Source of the DNA: Paludibacter sp.
Lineage (GTDB): Bacteria; Bacteroidota; Bacteroidia; Bacteroidales; Paludibacteraceae
Assembly: GCA_023666945.1 (NCBI GenBank)
Contig: JAMPAY010000002.1
Location: forward strand, 1 to 64,000
Direction: 5' to 3'
DNA length: 64,000 nt
Below the pieces are notes generated by a model. That model had not been told where the DNA came from. It saw only the letters and a list, made by a program, of their open reading frames with translations, and did not search any database. Positions 19,132 through 27,401 of the stretch are shown piece after piece. How positions within the stretch are numbered: position 1 is the stretch's first letter; each line of letters starts with the position of its first letter. The position numbers and the translations under genes were made by a program.

Positions 19132-20310
19132 TTACAACTTGATGTATATCTTCTTTTTGTATAAGGGATGAGCAATCAGCCATAGCAACATAACCAACGA
19201 CAATGCGCAGGCGAGTGAACCTCCTGTTTCCCCCAAGAGCGGTGCCATACAGCATCGATACCAAAAACTCCAAACCGAGTAAGTGTCGCCTTTGAAAGAG
19301 AAACGTATGTTTGCCATGATGGTAACCAATATATTGGACAATACGAATATGAAGAGCGGGTTTACTCCAAAACTCTCGAAGAAGACAGACCAACGTCGTT
19401 TACCTCGTATGTCGATAATCCAAATGAGCAATGCCAATAGAAGTGTAGCCAATCCGCATGTAACCAATACATAACTTGCCGACCAAAGTGCTTTGTTGAT
19501 AGGAAATGCGTAATCCGATAAAAAGCCGCTGAACAAAAGAATCGTTCCCAATATGAAGAGTTGTTGTACGGCATTCCAACGACGTGCAGTGGTGTCGGTA
19601 ACATGCTTGTCGGTGGTAGCACTCAGTATGAGTCGGCCGGCGAGTACGCCTATGAGCGCATGGGCAATACAAGGAATGGTGGATAGCAGCCCTTCGGGGT
19701 CGAATGCAACTCCTCCCATGTGGTACATGTGGTTTTCGCCTAATAAGGCTATATCGATGCGTGCTACGATATTGTCGGGTGACAGTGTGAAACTATTTGT
19801 GGCAGCGATGATGATGCAATAGATGATCAATAGAGTACCGGCAACCCAACCTATTCGTTTGGGTTTGAAAATGAGCAAACACAATCCGGCAAAGAACGAC
19901 ACTAAACCCAGACGGGGAAAAACACCCATGAACCTCAGTTTTTGTATGGGTATCGTCCATAATGCCTCAGCCCATGTTCCTCCTCCTGAGAGTGTGCGGC
20001 AACATATGCCAAACCAACCTAATGCCCAACCGATGAGGATAAGGAGTACGGAGCGGTAGGCTAATTTACCGATAGCCTTCCATGTTAGTTCGTAGTTAAA
20101 TTTGTTATACGAAAGGCACATGGCTACTCCCATAACGAATACAAAGAAAGGAAAGACCAAATCGGTGGGAGTACATCCGTTCCATGCGGCGTGTCGTAAG
20201 GGTGCATAGATATGACTCCACGTACCGGGATTGTTGACTGTAATCATACCTGCAATGGTTATGCCGCGTAATACGTCCAATGCGATTAGCCGTTTTGTGT
20301 TTTCTGCCAT
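19132..20310 (-). CDS. DUF5009 membrane acyltransferase-like protein
   Basis: A 392-residue integral membrane protein beginning MAENTKRLIALDVLRGITIAG. The RLIALDVLRG opening, the PTDLVFPFFVFVMGVAM segment and ten or more membrane spans match the DUF5009/NagX family, related to heparan-alpha-glucosaminide N-acetyltransferase. Members are thought to acetylate sugars across the membrane; no substrate can be assigned here. A start further upstream would run through a terminator-promoter element, so the ATG at 20310 is used. Confidence 0.8.
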   Translation of the reverse strand: MAENTKRLIALDVLRGITIAGMITVNNPGTWSHIYAPLRHAAWNGCTPTDLVFPFFVFVMGVAMCLSYNKFNYELTWKAIGKLAYRSVLLILIGWALGWFGICCRTLSGGGTWAEALWTIPIQKLRFMGVFPRLGLVSFFAGLCLLIFKPKRIGWVAGTLLIIYCIIIAATNSFTLSPDNIVARIDIALLGENHMYHMGGVAFDPEGLLSTIPCIAHALIGVLAGRLILSATTDKHVTDTTARRWNAVQQLFILGTILLFSGFLSDYAFPINKALWSASYVLVTCGLATLLLALLIWIIDIRGKRRWSVFFESFGVNPLFIFVLSNILVTIMANIRFSFKGDTYSVWSFWYRCCMAPLLGETGGSLACALSLVMLLWLIAHPLYKKKIYIKL

Positions 20311-20325
20311 AGTATAAAAAAAGAG

Positions 20326-20363
20326 TGATTTGCGGGCAAAGATACAACTTTTCCCGCAAATCA
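20326..20363 (-). terminator. Terminator of the GH3 gene with a promoter box in its loop
   Basis: Read on the minus strand, TGATTTGCGGG pairs with CCCGCAAATCA and is followed by a T run, which ends the GH3 transcript. The 16-base loop contains TATCTTTG (plus 20337-20344), the -7 box expected for the downstream DUF5009-ribF operon. No matching TTTG box lies 20 bases further upstream. Confidence 0.65.
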
Positions 20364-20406
20364 CCTCATATCGGTGCAATTAAATGCAACTACCTACTTT
20401 CAACTA

Positions 20407-22101
20407 TCAATTCAGAATAAGTTTCTTGAACTTAGCGTGTCGGTTTTCATCTTGCATAAGCAGATTGAGTTTGAACTGTCCGTCGCGCATACCTTCTGCC
20501 AAGCATAGGCGTTTGAATTGTTGGTATGACTGGTTTACCAAGCGTGCGGTGATGGGTTCTTTCAGTCGGAAAGAGTCGCGCTTGGACTGATATTCTACAT
20601 TCTCTTTCTTTAAGATAGTGTCGACAATACGTGTAAATGCTTGTGCCTGTGCTTGTGTTACGGCATGATTGGCAAATTCGTAATAGAATCGATAGGCTGA
20701 CTCTGCCAAATCGGCAAATCCTACAAAGAAACGTGTTTTCAGACCTGTTGATTTTTCGGCTCCTCTTACTGCCTGTATGAATTGTCTCTCTGCCAATTTC
20801 TCACCTGTAAGCGATACGATACCATTGATTTTTTGTACCATGTGTACTGTAGGCGTGTTCATGAATCGTGGTCCTGCTTCGATGAGGTCGTTCATGTTGT
20901 ATCTGTATAGTCCGGCAAAAGTGGTTACATAAGAGCAGTATCGTTTGCCTTCTTCCAGTTCGTGCAACTGATAGAAATGCGGGTTGGGTTTATCAAGGTC
21001 TTCTTCTGCCACAAACTCATAGTAGTGCATGTGGGGGAATAGTGTGGAGTTGAGTGTGTCGTCGAATACGAGTCCGAACCGACATTCGGAAGAGAAATAC
21101 CCTAATTCTTGATGGAAAACACTGTCGCTAAACCAATCTTTGAACTTGTCGATGTATATTTGCGTATTACCACATTTCCATGTGCTGAGCAGTTGCAGAT
21201 TGGGCCAATAATGCTTGGGTAGTATGATGCCGTATTTCTGCTTGAGATAGCGCAGTTCTTGTGCACGTTTGGGATTGGGCTTGAGCCGTGATGCCAACGA
21301 TTTACGGATTTCGGGTGCGATATCCATTTTGTTGCTTAAGGTACCATGCTCAATATCTTCGATAAAGTCGTCTATATATTCGTTTACTGTGTTTTGTAAC
21401 TCCAATATGGTAGACGGATTTGGTGTGAGCAAAAGTGTAATTTCTCGCTCAATACACATACGCATGAGTGTATAGTTGCGTGCTGTGTAGTCGGTGATAT
21501 TGAATATATCGGGAACAGATGCGTACATCTTGCGAATGAAAGATGGAGCATCGCGTTGTGTTACTCCCGACACAGAGCCAAAGACTGTTCCGTCGGGTGC
21601 ATATCCTTCCACATCTTTTCCGACAACGAACATAACAGAGCCGGCAAAGGTAAGTCGCTTATGTTGGATAAAATTATAGAGCCAACAGTGTGTCATTTTC
21701 CCATAGACGCTTTTCAGATAGCGTTGCGTAATGGGAATCCACTTGGGTTCGTTGGTAGTGCCCGATGTGGTGGCATACATGAGTGGTTTGCCGGGTACGA
21801 TGACATCGGGGAGTCCTGTTTTTTGTTTCTCAATATAGGACGACAAGTCATCGTAGTTGTTGGGCTGTACGTACTTGTGATAACGTTCAATGAGTTCTTC
21901 TCCGGTACGTGCTTGTAAGATTTCTTCGAAATGGTGTTCTTTTCCGTACTCGGTGTCTTTCGCATATTTAAGAATATGCCTTAAGGTGAGTTCGCTTGTT
22001 AATTTTGGAGTGAGATTCGCTAATTTAAGGGCTCTCATTTGCTTTCCTCCCACCATCTTTACCAGCAGATTGATTACCCAAGGATTACGTTCCAGTTTCA
22101 T
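20407..22101 (-). CDS. GH3 family adenylate-forming enzyme
   Basis: A 564-residue protein of the GH3 superfamily, better known from plants, where members join amino acids to auxin or jasmonate through an acyl-adenylate. Visible features are the ATP-binding loop TSGTTNEPKWIPIT, the YFSSECRFG segment and the YRYNMNDLIEAG motif, which corresponds to the conserved hinge region. Bacteroidota carry homologues of unknown substrate. It is transcribed alone from its own promoter with a leader of about 165 bases. Confidence 0.85.
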   Translation of the reverse strand: MKLERNPWVINLLVKMVGGKQMRALKLANLTPKLTSELTLRHILKYAKDTEYGKEHHFEEILQARTGEELIERYHKYVQPNNYDDLSSYIEKQKTGLPDVIVPGKPLMYATTSGTTNEPKWIPITQRYLKSVYGKMTHCWLYNFIQHKRLTFAGSVMFVVGKDVEGYAPDGTVFGSVSGVTQRDAPSFIRKMYASVPDIFNITDYTARNYTLMRMCIEREITLLLTPNPSTILELQNTVNEYIDDFIEDIEHGTLSNKMDIAPEIRKSLASRLKPNPKRAQELRYLKQKYGIILPKHYWPNLQLLSTWKCGNTQIYIDKFKDWFSDSVFHQELGYFSSECRFGLVFDDTLNSTLFPHMHYYEFVAEEDLDKPNPHFYQLHELEEGKRYCSYVTTFAGLYRYNMNDLIEAGPRFMNTPTVHMVQKINGIVSLTGEKLAERQFIQAVRGAEKSTGLKTRFFVGFADLAESAYRFYYEFANHAVTQAQAQAFTRIVDTILKKENVEYQSKRDSFRLKEPITARLVNQSYQQFKRLCLAEGMRDGQFKLNLLMQDENRHAKFKKLILN

Positions 22102-22267
22102 ATTTTTTGTTGTTTTATGCCCTTATCCTCCACAAACAACCTTTCGTCTTCCCGTTAAATCCTCAGAGAAAGCATTGTTTTATCTTCTTCACAGGGCTGT
22201 TGATGTTAATTCTTGTGCCAAAGGCTTGTAATTATCCCCTCATTCACATCCCCTCAAAAAAACGGGG

Positions 22268-22298
22268 CAAAGGTACAATAATTCTTGTAAATACACAA
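22268..22298 (-). promoter_or_regulatory. Promoter for the GH3 gene
   Basis: On the minus strand TTG-N20-TACCTTTG. Transcription would start near 22264, about 160 bases before the start codon. Confidence 0.65.
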
Positions 22299-23158
22299 GT
22301 ATTAAACGCTTCTTAGTCAGTACAACCGCATCGAAATTATAATTCATAGATAATCATTGATGGCTATTTTTGCTTGCTGCTCAAACGATCAGAAACCGTG
22401 TCTGATAATCAATGCTTTAACTTTCTAAGAAAAATTGATGCGGTTGCCCTGAAGAAGAATAGCGAGGGCTATGTATTGACCGGGAGCGGATAGATACTTG
22501 AAAGGGGGTTAACAAAGGGTTGGTGAGGGGTTCTGTACGTAGAAAAAGAGTGAGCGGGATGCGGATGATTTGTGATGGTTGCGAGGGGTGCAAGTGAGCG
22601 TTCAATGGTTGGCAGATGGTATGTACGTGGTATTGTCGGAATGTTATCGTGATAATAATATTTGTGACAGTATGTTATTGTGTGTTCGGTGGCTTATGGT
22701 ATGCGTAGTGGCAGGTAATGGGGTGCTAACCGTCAGGTGTATCTATCTTTAATCCTACTTTAATCCTACTTTAATGTTACTTTAATTTAAGGTTGTTTGA
22801 GGATTCTGTTCGGGTATAGTTAATGATATGATTGGCAGAAGAAGTATTGATTCCATAGGATTTATCATTGCGTTATTTTGGTTGAATTTGTAATGTTTTG
22901 CCTGCATAATGACACGTATGCGTATAGAGGATTTTTTTGGGGGTATGGAGGCAGGGTATCGCATCAAGATCGTATGTTTGGTGGGTATGTTATGGGGAGG
23001 TGGAGATGTAATGATTTGGCAGTTGGAATTTTGTGGGAAATGGTGCGTAGGAAAATGGTGTGTAGTGTAAAGGTGAGAGTAAGTTTTTATATAAATATAC
23101 GTACCCATCGATAATTATGTGGTCGACAATTATGTGGGAAATGACGGCTCTAACTTTT
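22299..23158. other. 860-bp intergenic region without a recognisable gene
   Basis: Short open frames occur on both strands but none has a recognisable product. The DNA is unusually G- and T-rich on the plus strand. It holds an 11-bp array at 22747 and a 15-bp tandem pair at 23108-23137 (TCGAYAATTATGTGG). It lies upstream of the GH3 gene and downstream of the DUF2851 gene, both on the minus strand. Confidence 0.6.
22747..22789. repeat. 11-bp tandem array (4 units)
   Basis: CTTTAATCCTA, CTTTAATCCTA, CTTTAATGTTA and CTTTAATTTA follow each other directly. The unit differs from those at 12603 and 52045 but has the same 11-bp period. Confidence 0.85.
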
Positions 23159-24430
23159 CTATTCCGGCATATGTGTAAAAATTTGATAGCCAACATCGCA
23201 TTGCATACAACGGTGTTCGAGACAGAAATGTTGATAGAGGTGCAAATAGGTTTGGCTATCAGCAGCGGTATGTATACTGAGTCCCAGGAGTTTCCATTGC
23301 CGAATTACATGGTTGTTTTCTGCCGGCAGTAAGGTAAGCAAGCGGAACGCTTGCTGTTGTAAGTTTGCGTTATTGCGTGCATGCCCATAGGCATATTGGT
23401 AAGGTATGACTGTGTTTATCAATAAGAGTTGAATAGCCGTTGCACCCAAACGCTTTTCTTGCGGAGGACATTTGGCATCGAACCGATAGTGCGTTGTCCA
23501 ATAGTCGGAAGCAGTGATTCGGAAACATTCGCGCAAACGTGCCACATCAATTTCCGTTATTACTTTTGAAAACAAGAATTCGGACTGATGTAACAATGCT
23601 GCAAACTGTGCGATACGTACATGCGGAAAGTTCTGCGGACGCATACGCAATAGTTTCCACATCGTACCGTCGATAGGTGTCAGATTGAACTTGCGCTGCA
23701 AGAAAACGTATTCTTTCCATAAAGAGCGTGCGTAGGCATCGGTAGCGGTTTGTTCGCTGAGCAAGCCCGACTGTCCAAAGAAAACGGCCTCCAATTGGAA
23801 AAGGCTGTTACGATGTTTGAGAATACAGGAGAGCGGCGTTTGTCGTGCCATTAGTTCGAAAGGCAATCCGTTGGTATGAAATCCGAAATTGTGTGCCAGG
23901 GTGATGTACCAGGCATCTTCCCAATGATTATTGTTGCAGGCAAGGAGTTGCTTAACCGCCTCTTCCTTTTTGTGCATACGGTCGTGTAAAAGCCATTGTT
24001 TCCAATCATCAGCCACTATGGCAGGATTGGATCGGATATGTTGGTTGCACTGCGTAAGTCGATCGCATAAGAAACGCTCCAATTGTCGGGTGTCTGTCGG
24101 ATAACGTAATTCGCACTGCGGAACGGCATCACCTTTGGAATTGTAAACCTTTTTATCGGCTTGCCGTACCACATGGAGAATAACATTATCGTAGGCACTA
24201 TCTTGGTGATGTTTATGGCGATACCAATCGGAAGCGCAAACATGTATTTCTACATTTCCTGCCCAAACAACTCCGTTCAGTCGTATTTTTGCATTGAAAA
24301 AGTCGGGACCAGCATCGGCATTATGTTGCCCTACATCCAATATCTCTATAGTACGCCCATCGGTGGTGCATTGCGGGAATACTGCAAAGGCCTTGTATTG
24401 CCAAATATAGTGTAGCAGTAGTTCGGGCAT
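23159..24430 (-). CDS. DUF2851 family protein
   Basis: A 423-residue protein starting MPELLLHYIWQYKAF, the normal opening of DUF2851. Further family features are the ILDVGQHNADAGPDFFNAKI block and WAGNVEIHVCASDWYRHKHH near the N-terminus, which resemble a nuclease-like motif pattern rich in Asp, Glu and His. Function is not established. It sits two bases from the polysaccharide deacetylase gene, so the pair is co-transcribed. Confidence 0.8.
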   Translation of the reverse strand: MPELLLHYIWQYKAFAVFPQCTTDGRTIEILDVGQHNADAGPDFFNAKIRLNGVVWAGNVEIHVCASDWYRHKHHQDSAYDNVILHVVRQADKKVYNSKGDAVPQCELRYPTDTRQLERFLCDRLTQCNQHIRSNPAIVADDWKQWLLHDRMHKKEEAVKQLLACNNNHWEDAWYITLAHNFGFHTNGLPFELMARQTPLSCILKHRNSLFQLEAVFFGQSGLLSEQTATDAYARSLWKEYVFLQRKFNLTPIDGTMWKLLRMRPQNFPHVRIAQFAALLHQSEFLFSKVITEIDVARLRECFRITASDYWTTHYRFDAKCPPQEKRLGATAIQLLLINTVIPYQYAYGHARNNANLQQQAFRLLTLLPAENNHVIRQWKLLGLSIHTAADSQTYLHLYQHFCLEHRCMQCDVGYQIFTHMPE

Positions 24431-24432
24431 GA

Positions 24433-25095
24433 TTATTGAGCGGGAATATCGTTGAGTGTTGCAAACGTATAGCCCTGCGATTGCCACCATTTAATAGCAG
24501 CAGGCAGCACGGTAAGCATATTGTGTTGTGCCTTTAGTGAATCGTGAAAGACCACAATGCTTCCCGGGCGAGAGTAGCGTCGGATAGCGTTGAGAATACG
24601 CTCGGGGGTATAACGAGGATTATAATCGTGGGTAAGCACATCCCATAGTACAATTCGGTGTGTTTTAGCAAGGAGTGTGCGTTGGCGTATCTTAGATCGA
24701 CCATAAGGAGGTCGAAACAGCAGTGGTAGAGGTAGAGAATAGTGCGTCGGCAAATGGTGGAACATGGTGGAATCAGCCGATAATACATCGCTTACATACG
24801 CCTCGACCGATGTATGCCACCCCGGTAGATGATGGAAGGTATGATTGCCCACAGCATGTCCATCGTGCAACACTTGCTGAAATACATGGGGATATTTGCG
24901 GACATTATCGCCTACACAAAAGAAAGTGGCTTTTATGTTGTAATGCTTCAGTATGTCTAATACTTGCGGTGTGACCTCAGGAATACAACCATCGTCAAAA
25001 GTCAGGTAAATGACTTTTGACGACACTTGTACTCGCCACAGCACTCCTCTATAGAGGTGCTGCAACCAATCGGGGAATTGGTAAAGTATTCGCAT
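24433..25095 (-). CDS. Polysaccharide deacetylase (NodB homology domain)
   Basis: A 220-residue carbohydrate esterase family 4 protein. Metal and catalytic motifs are all visible: YLTFDDGCIPE, ATFFCVGDN, the HxxxH-type NHTFHHL, RPPYGR and IVVFHDS. The start MRILYQFPDWLQH places a short amphipathic or weak membrane segment in front of the domain. Relatives remove N-acetyl groups from peptidoglycan or chitin-like polymers. The gene follows a ROK kinase by four bases and may share a transcript with it. Confidence 0.88.
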   Translation of the reverse strand: MRILYQFPDWLQHLYRGVLWRVQVSSKVIYLTFDDGCIPEVTPQVLDILKHYNIKATFFCVGDNVRKYPHVFQQVLHDGHAVGNHTFHHLPGWHTSVEAYVSDVLSADSTMFHHLPTHYSLPLPLLFRPPYGRSKIRQRTLLAKTHRIVLWDVLTHDYNPRYTPERILNAIRRYSRPGSIVVFHDSLKAQHNMLTVLPAAIKWWQSQGYTFATLNDIPAQ

Positions 25096-25099
25096 GCGA

Positions 25100-26056
25100 T
25101 TAGAGTTCCCATGCCAATGCTGATGCTCCCAGCACAGCGGCATCCGATTCTTTCAGGTCGGAGAAGAGCAGTTTAACTTTGCCTCTCCATTGTGGCATAA
25201 CGTTCTTTTCCATGTGTTCGCGCACGGGTTTCATCAGATAGTCGCCTGATTTGGTAAGTCCTCCAAACATAACGATAGCCTCAGGAGCTGAGAAAGCAAT
25301 GAAATCGGCAAACTTCTCACCCAACATACGCCCTGTAAAATCAAAGATATCCAATGCCACTTCATCGTTCTGTACGGCAGCATCGTACACATCTTTGGAT
25401 GTAATGGTATCGGGATCGAGATTACGCAAGAGGCTCTGTTTGTCGGTAGAGCCGAGAATTTCGCGTGCCGTACGTGCTACACCTGTAGCAGATGCATAGG
25501 CTTCTAAACATCCCGTTTTTCCACAACCGCACATACGTCCGTTTTGGCGCACAACGGTTGTATGTCCCAGTTCTCCGGCAAATCCATCGTGTCCGTAGAC
25601 CACTTTTCCGTCGATAACAATGCCCGATCCGACACCGGTGCCCAACGTAATCATGATGAAGTTCTTCATTCCACGTGCTGCACCATAGGTCATCTCGCCC
25701 ATTGCTGCGGCATTGGCATCGTTGGTAACACAAGCAGGGATACCGAACTTTTCCGTCAGCAATTCTGTGAAAGGTACAATTCCTTTCCAAGGCAGGTTGG
25801 CTGCATTTTCGATATTTCCCGTATAGTAATTGGCATTGGGTGCACCTGCACCTATACCACGAATGAGTTCGATTCCGCCAACGGCATCGATAATTTTAAT
25901 CATTTCATCGTAAAGGGCATTCACGTAGTCCTTTATCTCGGTATATTGCTGCGTTTTGATTGATGAACGCGCAATAACATGTCCACGAGCATCCACAACA
26001 CCGAAGACGGTATTCGTACCGCCCATGTCGATACCTATTACATAAGGTTTTTCCAT
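25100..26056 (-). CDS. ROK family sugar kinase
   Basis: The 318-residue protein has the ROK fold: an ATP phosphate loop (GIDMGGTNTVFG), the catalytic-aspartate segment VTNDANAAAMGE, the GTGVGSGI loop and the zinc motif CGCGKTGCLEAYAS. Family members phosphorylate glucose, N-acetylglucosamine or mannose. Placement directly after a FucP-type sugar porter, 31 bases apart, suggests it phosphorylates the imported sugar; glucose is the most likely, but this is inference. Confidence 0.88.
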   Translation of the reverse strand: MEKPYVIGIDMGGTNTVFGVVDARGHVIARSSIKTQQYTEIKDYVNALYDEMIKIIDAVGGIELIRGIGAGAPNANYYTGNIENAANLPWKGIVPFTELLTEKFGIPACVTNDANAAAMGEMTYGAARGMKNFIMITLGTGVGSGIVIDGKVVYGHDGFAGELGHTTVVRQNGRMCGCGKTGCLEAYASATGVARTAREILGSTDKQSLLRNLDPDTITSKDVYDAAVQNDEVALDIFDFTGRMLGEKFADFIAFSAPEAIVMFGGLTKSGDYLMKPVREHMEKNVMPQWRGKVKLLFSDLKESDAAVLGASALAWEL

Positions 26057-26087
26057 ACTATTATAGAGTATTAAAGTTAATAATCAA

Positions 26088-27353
26088 TTATTCGACGGGA
26101 ATATTCGTATTTACATTTTTCGATCCGACCAAGGCATAGAGCAAGATATACGCCAAAGCCACTATCGGAATAATATAGCTGAACAAATATCCAACTGCAT
26201 CAGCCAACAAACCTTGGAAGAAAGGCAAGATACCTCCACCGCATACCAATGCCATGAATATACCCGAAGCAGCAGGCGTGTATTTACCCAATCCTTCGGC
26301 GGCAAGATTGAAGATAGCACCCCACATGACCGATGTGCACAAACCTGCCAACATAACAAACATCATGCTTAACGGCAATGCGTGTCCATTAAAATTGATA
26401 GCCACTGATTCGGGTAAGAACATAATGAGTAACAGAAACAATATCGCTACTGACGATACGCTTGCCAACATTACTTTGCTTGATACTTTTCCGCCTATGG
26501 CACCTCCAACCAAACGTCCACACATCATCAAGAACCAATAAGCACCTACTACAGTACCGGCAATAGTGGGACCTACAGCAGCATTATTTGACATGTATAG
26601 GTTGGCTACATTAGGAATACCGACTTCTACACCTACGTAGCAGAATATGGCCAAGCAACCCAAAACAAAATGGCGGAATGACATCGGACCATACGCATCT
26701 TTCTTTTGGTTACCCGACAAGCGTTGTTGTTTTTCGGCTGCTGACTCCATGTGGGGTTCCGGGATATTTGTAAAGAAAATGACCAAGAATGCCACAACAA
26801 AAATAGCCATTGCAATCATCATGGCAGGAGCCGCATCGGCTACCGAAGCATTATCGACGGACCCACCAATGAGATATCCCAACAGAATGGGAGCGATAGT
26901 GCCGCCCACCGAGTTGCACGAACCGCCTAACTGAACCAATTGGTTACCTCGATTGCCGCCACCGCCTAACGTATTGAGCATCGGATTGACAACCACATTG
27001 AGCATACACATTGAAAAACCGGCAATAAAAGCCCCCAATACATATACACCGAACGACTCCAACGGCCCGGATAACCATTGCACGGCAACTCCTAACAGTC
27101 CCACCAATACGGCAGTGAGCGAAGTAACTTTGTATCCCTTTCGTTTGAGCAATATACCCGCAGGTATACCCATACATGCATAGGCTATAAAATTGGCAAG
27201 CGTGCCCAATTGCGATAGAGCCGCGCTCACGCCATACTGATTCTTTACTATTACACCCATCGAACCGGCAAAATTGGTTACAAACGCTATCATGAAAAAT
27301 AGCAAGAACATTACCGCTATGGGTAGCGCAAATGATTGTTGTTTCTGATTCAT
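26088..27353 (-). CDS. MFS sugar porter, FucP/GluP type
   Basis: A 421-residue protein with twelve predicted membrane segments. The N-terminal part (LPIAVMFLLFFMIAFVTNF, then GIPAGILLKRKGYK) and the CMLNVVVNPMLNTLGG and QLGGSCNSVGGTIAP blocks are typical of fucose/glucose/galactose proton symporters. It is followed by a ROK kinase, giving a transport-phosphorylation pair. Confidence 0.85.
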   Translation of the reverse strand: MNQKQQSFALPIAVMFLLFFMIAFVTNFAGSMGVIVKNQYGVSAALSQLGTLANFIAYACMGIPAGILLKRKGYKVTSLTAVLVGLLGVAVQWLSGPLESFGVYVLGAFIAGFSMCMLNVVVNPMLNTLGGGGNRGNQLVQLGGSCNSVGGTIAPILLGYLIGGSVDNASVADAAPAMMIAMAIFVVAFLVIFFTNIPEPHMESAAEKQQRLSGNQKKDAYGPMSFRHFVLGCLAIFCYVGVEVGIPNVANLYMSNNAAVGPTIAGTVVGAYWFLMMCGRLVGGAIGGKVSSKVMLASVSSVAILFLLLIMFLPESVAINFNGHALPLSMMFVMLAGLCTSVMWGAIFNLAAEGLGKYTPAASGIFMALVCGGGILPFFQGLLADAVGYLFSYIIPIVALAYILLYALVGSKNVNTNIPVE

Positions 27354-27401
27354 ACTATTAGATATTAAGATATTATATTACATGTTCGTTAGTAGAGTTG
27401 T

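Noticed and set aside
22878..23114. 78-codon frame in the GH3-DUF2851 gap
   Set aside because: Composition is driven by G-rich DNA, with no start context and no family features.
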